DNA from: Williamsia sp.
GTDB lineage: Bacteria; Bacteroidota; Bacteroidia; Chitinophagales; Chitinophagaceae
DNA: 64,000 nt
Assembly: GCA_015069695.1 (NCBI GenBank)
Contig: JADCRZ010000002.1
Coordinates: forward strand, 283,399 to 347,398
Direction of reading: 5' to 3'
The position numbers and the translations under genes are program-made. Below the pieces are notes generated by a model that made no database searches, had not been told where the DNA came from, and worked only from the letters and a program-made list of their open reading frames with translations. Each line of letters opens with the position of its first letter. Position 1 is the first letter of the stretch. Shown here piece by piece: positions 37,161-44,449 of this stretch.

Positions 37161-38345
37161 ATGTTTGCACATTTGTTTACTTTGATCTGGAATAAAAAAA
37201 AGCAGAATCTCCTGCTGATATCTGAAATACTTGTTTCTTTCCTGGTCATCTTCGGCGTATTTTCCCTGATAACCTATGATTACCTGAATTATAAAAAGCC
37301 CATGGGTTTTGATTATGAAAGGGTATGGGTGGTCAACTACAGCAATCCGCTGGAAACCAAGAGCAATGATTCGGTCACCCTCTATTATGAGAATCTGCGG
37401 CAAACCCTGAAAGCCATGCCGCAGGTAAAGGAGGTAAGCTTTACCAGCGGCAATTTTCCTTTTTCCAATTCCACCAATGCGACGGGGTTGCGGCACAACG
37501 GTGTTGTGTACAGCCGGATTAACAATTTCACGGTGGACGATCAGTACAAGGAAGCCATAAACCTGAAGCTGCTGGAAGGCAGGTGGTTCAACAAGCTGGA
37601 TGCAGCTGCCAAAGACCGACCTATTTTGATCAATGAAAGTTTAAAGGAAGCTGTTTTTGGCAAAGAGGCTGCGGTGGGAAAATACATGAACGATTGGGAA
37701 GAAAAAAACAAGCTGAAGATAATCGGCGTGGTGCAGGATGTAAAGATGAAGGGCGATTATACAACGATCGGCAATGCGGTTTTCAACAGGATAGACAGCG
37801 GTGCTTTTCACTGGCTGGGCAATATGCTGATCAAGGTAACAGGGGATGCGGACGCGGCGTTTGAAAGCCGGCTCTACAAGGTGCTCGCCGGTTCCATGAA
37901 AAATGCCAACATTGAAATCGGGCACCTGAGCAACTTGCGGGTATCAAAGAACAAGGCCTTCCTGGTTCCGCTGATTGTGATTTCTATTGTGGCAGGCTTT
38001 CTGATCATCAATGTGGCGCTGGGTTTGTTTGGCGTACTATGGTACAATATCAACAAGAGAAGGGGAGAGATCGGTCTGCGGCGGGCCATCGGTGCCAGCG
38101 GAAAATCTGTCTCCCTGCAGCTGGTCACCGAAACCATGATCCTGTCAACCCTTTCCCTCATCATCGGCGCTTTTTTCGCCATCCAGTTCCCAATCCTGCG
38201 GGTAGGAGACATCGATGCAAGCGTATACCTGACAGCCCTCCTGCTTTCTATCCTGTTTATTTATCTTCTTGTACTTGTATGCTCCCTTTATCCGGGCAGA
38301 CAGGCAGCTGCTATTCAACCGGCGGTGGCGTTGCATGAGGAATAA
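37161..38345 (+). CDS. FtsX/MacB-type ABC permease subunit 2
   Basis: A 394-residue permease with the same architecture as its neighbour: N-terminal helix (LLLISEILVSFLVIFGVFSL), a periplasmic domain, then three C-terminal helices with NINKRRGEIGLRRAIGASG, ETMILSTLSLIIGAFFAIQF and a terminal LYPGRQAAAIQPAVALHEE. It is the last structural gene of the export operon; a 256-base gap full of repeats separates it from the regulatory genes. Paired half-permeases of this type usually export peptides, lipids or toxic compounds, but no cargo can be read here. Confidence 0.87.
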   Translation: MFAHLFTLIWNKKKQNLLLISEILVSFLVIFGVFSLITYDYLNYKKPMGFDYERVWVVNYSNPLETKSNDSVTLYYENLRQTLKAMPQVKEVSFTSGNFPFSNSTNATGLRHNGVVYSRINNFTVDDQYKEAINLKLLEGRWFNKLDAAAKDRPILINESLKEAVFGKEAAVGKYMNDWEEKNKLKIIGVVQDVKMKGDYTTIGNAVFNRIDSGAFHWLGNMLIKVTGDADAAFESRLYKVLAGSMKNANIEIGHLSNLRVSKNKAFLVPLIVISIVAGFLIINVALGLFGVLWYNINKRRGEIGLRRAIGASGKSVSLQLVTETMILSTLSLIIGAFFAIQFPILRVGDIDASVYLTALLLSILFIYLLVLVCSLYPGRQAAAIQPAVALHEE

Positions 38346-38348
38346 ACC

Positions 38349-38579
38349 CGTCTTGAACCATGATTTACAGGATGGGAGGGATTTACAGGATTGAAGAAGG
38401 AGCGTGAAGAATGTCATGAAAGACGCTATAAGTGCGGAGAGCCAAAGACATATCCCCTCCCGGGAGGTGTAGGGGCGGGTTTAAGAATTGATACGCATGA
38501 ACCCCGCTACCAGCGGGCTCTACCCATATCAAAATCCAATCCTGCGAATCCCATCAATCCTGTAAATCATGGTTCAGAT
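38349..38579. repeat. Palindromic repeat, TGTCTGAACC family, copy D, with a nested second repeat
   Basis: The left arm 38349-38392 (GTCTTGAACCATGATTTACAGG...) and right arm about 38537-38579 (ending TGTAAATCATGGTTCAGATT) are imperfect reverse complements. Between them, 38451-38482 carries one arm of the second family (TATCCCCTCCCGGGAGG... then GGGGCGGGTTT), matching the hairpin at 35820-35850. It separates the export operon from its presumed regulators. No gene or clear promoter box was seen in the rest of the 256-base gap. Confidence 0.8.
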
Positions 38580-38601
38580 TTCATTAACTTGTCCACTTCG
38601 T

Positions 38602-39972
38602 ATGATACTCATTATAGATGATGATAAAGCCGTAAGAACTTCCCTGCTGCTGCTATTGCAGCGGCACCAGTATGCGGCAAAGGATGTGGGATCGCCCAAT
38701 GAGGCGCTGGCCTGGCTGCATCACAATGTGCCTGCCCTGATTATATTGGATCTGAACTTTTCACTCAATACATCGGGAGAGGAAGGCATGCGGTTGCTGG
38801 GGCAGATCAGGAAACTGCACCCGGGCGTGCCCGTTATTATCATCACAGGCTGGGCTACCATCGACCTGGCCGTAAAAGGCATGAAGGCTGGTGCAAGCGA
38901 TTTTATCAACAAACCCTGGAACAACGATCACCTGCTGGCATCTGTAAAAACCCTGCTCAACCTGCAGCATAAAAAGGAAGAAAGATGGAGCCGCCAGAAA
39001 CTGGATCAGCAATACCAGTTTCAACATATCATTGGGCAGGATCCCAAGATGCTGGCTATCCTGGAAACCATTGGCCGGGTGGCTTCTACCGATGCTTCCG
39101 TGCTTATCATGGGCGAAAGTGGTACGGGCAAGGAGCTGGTGGCCGAAGCCATTCACCAAAACAGCCTGCGTTGCAACAAGCCTTTTGTAAAGGTCAACCT
39201 GGGCGGTATTTCCACCACCTTGTTTGAAAGCGAACTGTTCGGACATGTACGCGGTGCTTTCACCGATGCCCGGAGCGACCGGACCGGCCGCTTTGAAATG
39301 GCCAACAAGGGCAGCATTTTTCTGGATGAGATCGGCGATCTTGATCTGGGCAGCCAGGTAAAGCTGCTGCGGGTCTTGCAGGACAGGACCTACGAAGTGC
39401 TGGGAAGCAGCCGGACCAAAACCGTGGATGTAAGGGTGATCTGCGCGACCAACAGGGACCTGCCTTCGATGGTGCAAAGCGGCCTGTTCCGCGAAGACCT
39501 CCTGTACCGCATCAATTTGATTACCATCCGCCTGCCCTCCCTGCGCGAGCGGGCCGGCGATATTCCCCTGCTGGTACAGGCTTTTATCGGCAATATGCGC
39601 GAGCTTTACAACCGTCCCCATCTATCAGTTAGCGTCCGCGCCCAGAAATGGCTGCAGGGGCTCGAGCTGCCGGGTAATATCCGCCAGTTAAAAAACCTGG
39701 TGGAACGCACGGTGCTGGTGAGCAAGCGGGACGAGCTGGACGAGGCTGATTTTGAGGCGCAGCTCGAAACAGGCGGGAAGAAGGGCAAACCCAGTCTGCC
39801 TGCAGTGGGGCAGCTTACGCTTGAGCAGATGGAGATCCAGATGATCAACCAGGCCATGCAGCACCATAAGAACCGCATCACCCGCGTGGCCCGCGCGCTT
39901 GGCATCACACGCAGTGCTCTGTACCGGCGCCTGGAGAAATATCATATCCCCTACGATGAAGCTTCGGAGTAA
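38602..39972 (+). CDS. NtrC-family sigma-54-dependent response regulator
   Basis: A 456-residue regulator. The receiver domain has Asp50 (IILDLN) as phosphoacceptor and Lys104. The AAA+ sigma-54 activation domain has Walker A GESGTGKE (171-178), the RpoN-contacting GAFTDA loop (218-223) and Walker B GSIFLDEIGDL (237-247). The C-terminal Fis-type helix-turn-helix reads VARALGITRSALYRRLEK. I start at 38602 (MILIIDDDKAV); the upstream ATG at 38569 lies in repeat sequence. The histidine kinase gene overlaps its end by 17 bases. Location suggests it activates the adjacent export operon through a sigma-54 promoter. Confidence 0.93.
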   Translation: MILIIDDDKAVRTSLLLLLQRHQYAAKDVGSPNEALAWLHHNVPALIILDLNFSLNTSGEEGMRLLGQIRKLHPGVPVIIITGWATIDLAVKGMKAGASDFINKPWNNDHLLASVKTLLNLQHKKEERWSRQKLDQQYQFQHIIGQDPKMLAILETIGRVASTDASVLIMGESGTGKELVAEAIHQNSLRCNKPFVKVNLGGISTTLFESELFGHVRGAFTDARSDRTGRFEMANKGSIFLDEIGDLDLGSQVKLLRVLQDRTYEVLGSSRTKTVDVRVICATNRDLPSMVQSGLFREDLLYRINLITIRLPSLRERAGDIPLLVQAFIGNMRELYNRPHLSVSVRAQKWLQGLELPGNIRQLKNLVERTVLVSKRDELDEADFEAQLETGGKKGKPSLPAVGQLTLEQMEIQMINQAMQHHKNRITRVARALGITRSALYRRLEKYHIPYDEASE

Positions 39973-41239
39973 ATACATCTTGTTCGTCGTCCTGCTTCAC
40001 GCAATTGTGCTGGTATTGTCGTGGTTTGTATTCAGGGAAGACAAGATTTACTTTCTGGTAGCAGAAGGAGCAACCCTTATCACCATCGCCCTTGCCTGGC
40101 AACTGTACAACGAGCTGATCCGTCCGCTCAAGCTCCTGTTGCAGGGGGCCGATGCCATCCGCGACAAAGACTTTAGCGTAAAGCTGGTGCCTACCGGAAA
40201 GCCGGAACTTGACCAGTTGATCTGGGTGTACAATAAAATGATGGACGAGCTGAGAACAGAACGCACCCGGCAAAAAGAACAGCATTTTTTTCTGGAAAAG
40301 CTGATCTACTCTTCTCCTACAGGCATCCTCATCCTCGACTTCGATCAGCATGTGCGGCAGGTTAACCCGAAAGCGCTTCAACTGCTCGGACTGGAAGAAG
40401 AGGAAGTTGTAAATAGCTCTGTTGGCACGCTGGATCATCCTGTGATGGAAACCATTGCCCGGCTTGCTTCGGGACAATCAAAGACGGTGGTTTCCGGAAC
40501 TGCTACGTATAAATTGCAGAAATCACATTTTATCGACCGGGGATTTCCGCGGCATTTTGTATTGATAGAAGACCTGACGGCAGAAGTGCTGGCCGCGGAA
40601 AAAAAGACTTATGGCAAGGTGATCCGCATGATGGCCCATGAAGTAAACAATACGATCGGGCCGGTCAACTCTATTATTCAATCAGCGCTGGAAACGCAGC
40701 AGCAGCCTGCCCTGCTTGCGGATGCCATGGTAGTAGCCATTGAGCGGAACCAGCACCTGAATCAGTTCATGCGCAATTTTGCCAACCTGGTCCAGATCCC
40801 GCCCCCCGACAAACGGCCGCTTGATCTGCATGCCCTTTTGCAGCATGCGGCCCGGCTGATGCAGTTCAAGGCCAGTGAGAAAAAGATCCGGATCCTGTTT
40901 GAGCTGGACGCGCGCGCGCTGAAGATATCGGCAGACGGGCAGCAGGTAGAGCAGGTGCTGATCAACATCCTTAAAAACGCCCTTGAGGCTATAGAAGAAG
41001 ACGGTGTTATTACCATTATCACACACCTTTATCCCAGGCAACTGATCATCCGCGACACCGGCAGGGGCATTTCACCCGAAACAGAACAGCAGCTTTTTTC
41101 GCCTTTCTACAGCACCAAAAAAGACGGACAAGGGATTGGGCTTGCCCTGATCCGCGAAATCCTGACCAATCACGGTTTTTCCTTTTCCCTGAAAACCACC
41201 CGGCCCGGACTGACCGAGTTCGTGATCAACTTTGACTGA
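39956..41239 (+). CDS. Membrane sensor histidine kinase paired with the NtrC-type regulator
   Basis: A 427-residue kinase. It has two closely spaced helices (about 5-26 and 32-52) with almost no periplasmic loop, a HAMP-like linker (about 53-105), a PAS-like domain (about 110-210), a phosphoacceptor H-box with His228 (MMAHEVNNTIGPV), N-box NILKNALEA (337-345), G1 DTGRGI (367-372) and G2 GQGIGLAL (391-398). The minimal external loop suggests it senses membrane or internal signals. The start at 39956 overlaps the regulator gene and fits translational coupling; an earlier ATG at 39899 adds unrelated residues. Confidence 0.92.
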   Translation: MKLRSKYILFVVLLHAIVLVLSWFVFREDKIYFLVAEGATLITIALAWQLYNELIRPLKLLLQGADAIRDKDFSVKLVPTGKPELDQLIWVYNKMMDELRTERTRQKEQHFFLEKLIYSSPTGILILDFDQHVRQVNPKALQLLGLEEEEVVNSSVGTLDHPVMETIARLASGQSKTVVSGTATYKLQKSHFIDRGFPRHFVLIEDLTAEVLAAEKKTYGKVIRMMAHEVNNTIGPVNSIIQSALETQQQPALLADAMVVAIERNQHLNQFMRNFANLVQIPPPDKRPLDLHALLQHAARLMQFKASEKKIRILFELDARALKISADGQQVEQVLINILKNALEAIEEDGVITIITHLYPRQLIIRDTGRGISPETEQQLFSPFYSTKKDGQGIGLALIREILTNHGFSFSLKTTRPGLTEFVINFD

Positions 41240-41280
41240 TGAGGAAGATTGTGCTACACGGGTGATTTTCCTGTCCCGGT

Positions 41281-41745
41281 TTATTCCTGCCTGCTGCGAT
41301 ACCTGGTTTTAAAAAGACCCAGTACAAGATTGACAGGAAGAAGCAACTGTGTTGCCAGCATTAACAAAAGCAGGACGGCGATGAACTGGCCGGTCCTGTA
41401 TATCTGCATCAGGCTGTTGATGTCCGGTCCGGTTGCCTGCCGGGTAAGTATAAAAGATGTATGGATGTAAAACAATATCAGCAAGGTGAGCAGAATTGTT
41501 AGTGTAAGAATGATATGTACGCGGGCGAGCCAGGAAGAGTAGAGAAACTTATTGGCGGCCATGGAGATCAATCCGGTTAGTGTCAGAAAGGCCGCAAGCG
41601 TAGTATATAGGGTAGCGTGAGACAATACAAAATAAGTGTCATGAATATGCAAGTCGATGGTGTTTTTGACGGGAATAAAAGAAACAGCCACCAATACCAA
41701 AGCTGTAATAAGCAGCATCCGGTACCAACTGTATGAAAGCGGCAT
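41281..41745 (-). CDS. Small four-helix membrane protein with a cytochrome-oxidase-I-like motif
   Basis: A 154-residue integral membrane protein with about four helices (10-26, 45-65, 77-98, 120-145). Residues 34-47, IHDTYFVLSHATLY, recall the HDTYFVVAHFHY helix of haem-copper oxidase subunit I, but the paired heme-ligand histidines of that motif are not kept and the protein is far too short to be an oxidase. It may be a relative or remnant used structurally. It is convergent with the histidine kinase gene and followed leftward by no obvious partner. I do not recognise a named family with confidence. Confidence 0.6.
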   Translation of the reverse strand: MPLSYSWYRMLLITALVLVAVSFIPVKNTIDLHIHDTYFVLSHATLYTTLAAFLTLTGLISMAANKFLYSSWLARVHIILTLTILLTLLILFYIHTSFILTRQATGPDINSLMQIYRTGQFIAVLLLLMLATQLLLPVNLVLGLFKTRYRSRQE

Positions 41746-41863
41746 GGAGGATTTTTGTCTGAAGATAAAAAATTTCGGCTTCGCTTGCTGTTGAATATGC
41801 CTAACGGGATAGCTCCATTCATTTTTAAGTAAATGTAGTGTGTGTCGATATTGCGAAGGGCCG

Positions 41864-44254
41864 TTAAAACCCCATCATGCCGCCTCCATTGCGCGGGTCG
41901 GGTTTCGATTTTAATTCGTATTCTGTGGGTGGTGTGGCTCCCATGAGGTTGCGCACGAAATAATCCCAGCGGCGGCGGGTCATGTAGGGAGAGAATTCTC
42001 CGTAGCCATGGCGGCTGTTGGGGAATACGACCAGGTCGAAATCTTTGTTGGCTTTGATGAGCGCGTCCACGACCAGCATGGTGTTGGAAGGGGGAACGTT
42101 GTCGTCCATCAGGCCGTGTGCAAGCAGGAGCTTGCCTTTCAGGTTCTTTGCATAGTTCTGGTTGGCCTGGGCTTCGTAATTTGATTTGCCGTCGGGGCCT
42201 GGTGTGAGCAGGCCGATATAGCGCTCGCCCCAGTCGTCTTCATAGTTGCGGTTGTCGTGGTTGCCGGATTCAGAAATGCCTACTTTAAAAAACTCAGGGT
42301 AGCGCAGCATGGCTGCCGCAGTCGCAAAGCCGCCACCGGAGTGGCCCCAGATGCCTACTTTGTCAAGATCCATATAGGCGTATTTGGCTGCCAGTTGTTT
42401 GATGCCTGAGATCTGGTCGGGCAGGGTGTTGTCGGCAATGTTTCCATAATCGGCATCGTGAAAAGATTTGGAGCGGTTGGGATTGCCGCTGCCTTCAATG
42501 GCAACCACCACAAAACCCAACTCAGCCAGGGCCTGGTTATCACCGACCGAAGGAGAGAAAGACCAGCTGCCGATGCTGCCGCCTTGAGGACCAGGATAAA
42601 TATAATCAATGACCGGATATTTTTTAGTGGGATCCAATTTGGAAGGCGTAAACATCAGGCCGTACAGATCGGTTTTTCCGTCGCGTGCTTTTACCGAGAC
42701 CGTTACCGGTGGTTTCCAGCCGGAAGCTACAAGACGGGAGATGTCTGTTTTTTCTACTGTTGTCACCAGCTTTCCATCCAGGCTGCGCAGCACGGTAACT
42801 GGCGGTACGTCCTGCTTGGAATAACTGTCTACAAAATAATTTTCAGCGGGAGAAAGGGTGACCTGGTGATTGCCGTCTTCGGGCGTAAGCAAGGTGAGGT
42901 TCTTTCCGTCAAAACCGATCTTGTAAAAATGGTCGAAATAAGGATTGCGGCCGGGTTCGCGGCCATCGGCGATAAAATAAAGCAGGCGGTTTTTCTCGTC
43001 TACTTTCATCAGTTGGGTAACCACCCATTCGCCCTTTGTGATCTGGTTTTTTAATTTGCCTGTCGTGGCATCGTAGAGATATAGATGTCCCCAGTTGTCG
43101 CGTTCAGAGAACCAGATGATTTCGTTGGAAGCAGGGAGAAAGCGCCAGTTGGTGCCGCCCTGGCCTGATTCAAACTGGGTGGGCACGGTTTCTTCAAATA
43201 CTTCGCGCACTTCACCGGTGGAGGCGTTGGCTATGCGGAACTTTTCCTGTTTATGGTCGCGGGAGGTAGATACAAAAGCCAGTTGCGAGCCGTCCCCATT
43301 CCATCCGGCGTCGCCGAGCCCGCCGCCGTCTACAATATCGTCGCCATTGGTGCTGCGGCGCGGATCGGGCGGGATATTCAGGCGGATGACCTTGGGTGCA
43401 TCCACGTCAATGATCACCCGCTCAAGCATGATAATGGTCTTATCACCGGGAAGCGGATTTTTCCAGGCTTCCAGGCGGGGCTTGCCTACATTGGTGGTAA
43501 CAAGGTAAGCGTCACTCACGTTGCGCTGGTCTTGCTTGTAGGTAGCGATCTTTTTTGAATCCGGCGACCACAGTACGATCGGCCGGTCACTTTTTTTCCA
43601 GCCGGCATTGTCGGTCGCATAGCCGTAATCTTTTTCTCCGTCGGTCGTAAGCTGTGTTTCTTTGCCTGAAGCTACATCACGCACCCATAAATTGTAATCC
43701 CGGATAAAAGCGGTGCGCTTGCCATCAGGCGAAGGGGCTGTGGCACCGAAGCCACCGCGTCTGCCCATGCCGCCAACTCCCCGTGTTCCGCCTGCTTCTC
43801 TTGCAGCGCTGTCCGGTACCAGGGTATAGGTGCGCAGATCCAGTTTCCAGTTTTTTTTGTCTGTAAAAGAAAGGGTATTTCCGTCTTCTGAAAAACCGAT
43901 CGTTGAAAACGGAAGCTTGTTGGCATCGTATGACTGTCCGGCAGCTTTGGAAAGTGCCGCGGCCAGCTTCTGGTGGTCAAAGGCAACGGTGCGTGTTTTG
44001 CGGACCGGATCAACCAGCATGAATTCGCTGCCCTGGGCAGTGAGCACGCGGTACCAGAACCGTTCGCCCTTGATCCAGTTGGGCCGCACGCCGCCCCGGT
44101 CAACATAAGGGACCGTATTATACGTCATGAACTTTTCTGCCTGTGCATAATCGGCAGCAGTGAAAACCCTGGAATTATTTTGTTGCGCAGCGGCAGAAAG
44201 GGAAACTGATAGAAAAATCAGCTGTAAGAATCGAGCTGTAGTTGATTTATTCAT
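41864..44254 (-). CDS. S9 family (dipeptidyl-peptidase-IV-like) serine peptidase
   Basis: A 796-residue exported peptidase with a signal peptide ending at about AAAQQ (24). An eight-bladed-propeller region (about 50-510) has characteristic FSERDNWGHLYLYD (382-395). The alpha/beta hydrolase domain carries Ser639 in GHSGGG, Asp718 in HGLMDDNV and His749 in NSRHGYG as the catalytic triad. DPP-IV-like enzymes remove N-terminal dipeptides from peptides in the periplasm. A Gly-rich insert (GGTRGVGGMGRRGGFG, 155-170) is unusual but lies in the propeller, where loops vary. It is encoded on its own, downstream of the M16 gene and separated from it by a terminator. Confidence 0.92.
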   Translation of the reverse strand: MNKSTTARFLQLIFLSVSLSAAAQQNNSRVFTAADYAQAEKFMTYNTVPYVDRGGVRPNWIKGERFWYRVLTAQGSEFMLVDPVRKTRTVAFDHQKLAAALSKAAGQSYDANKLPFSTIGFSEDGNTLSFTDKKNWKLDLRTYTLVPDSAAREAGGTRGVGGMGRRGGFGATAPSPDGKRTAFIRDYNLWVRDVASGKETQLTTDGEKDYGYATDNAGWKKSDRPIVLWSPDSKKIATYKQDQRNVSDAYLVTTNVGKPRLEAWKNPLPGDKTIIMLERVIIDVDAPKVIRLNIPPDPRRSTNGDDIVDGGGLGDAGWNGDGSQLAFVSTSRDHKQEKFRIANASTGEVREVFEETVPTQFESGQGGTNWRFLPASNEIIWFSERDNWGHLYLYDATTGKLKNQITKGEWVVTQLMKVDEKNRLLYFIADGREPGRNPYFDHFYKIGFDGKNLTLLTPEDGNHQVTLSPAENYFVDSYSKQDVPPVTVLRSLDGKLVTTVEKTDISRLVASGWKPPVTVSVKARDGKTDLYGLMFTPSKLDPTKKYPVIDYIYPGPQGGSIGSWSFSPSVGDNQALAELGFVVVAIEGSGNPNRSKSFHDADYGNIADNTLPDQISGIKQLAAKYAYMDLDKVGIWGHSGGGFATAAAMLRYPEFFKVGISESGNHDNRNYEDDWGERYIGLLTPGPDGKSNYEAQANQNYAKNLKGKLLLAHGLMDDNVPPSNTMLVVDALIKANKDFDLVVFPNSRHGYGEFSPYMTRRRWDYFVRNLMGATPPTEYELKSKPDPRNGGGMMGF

Positions 44255-44388
44255 GGAAATAATGATATAAAAAATTAAGATAATGAGTTATTTTGAAACA
44301 GGGATTAGAATAGACAAATTATTTCTTGGCTGCCCAGCAGGCATGCTGATTTGCGCCCACTGAGAAGGCAGAGAAAAGGGTGCGAGCC

Positions 44389-44423
44389 AAAAAAAGAATG
44401 TACCCCCGGCAGGGAGTACATTC
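44389..44423 (-). terminator. Rho-independent terminator of the M16 peptidase gene
   Basis: On the minus strand, a hairpin with stem GAATGTAC/GTACATTC (44396-44403 with 44416-44423, extended by CCC/GGG pairing) is followed directly by seven T (44389-44395). It sits 27 bases past the M16 stop codon. Confidence 0.88.
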
Positions 44424-44449
44424 ATGCGTAAGAACCGCTTGAGACAGCT

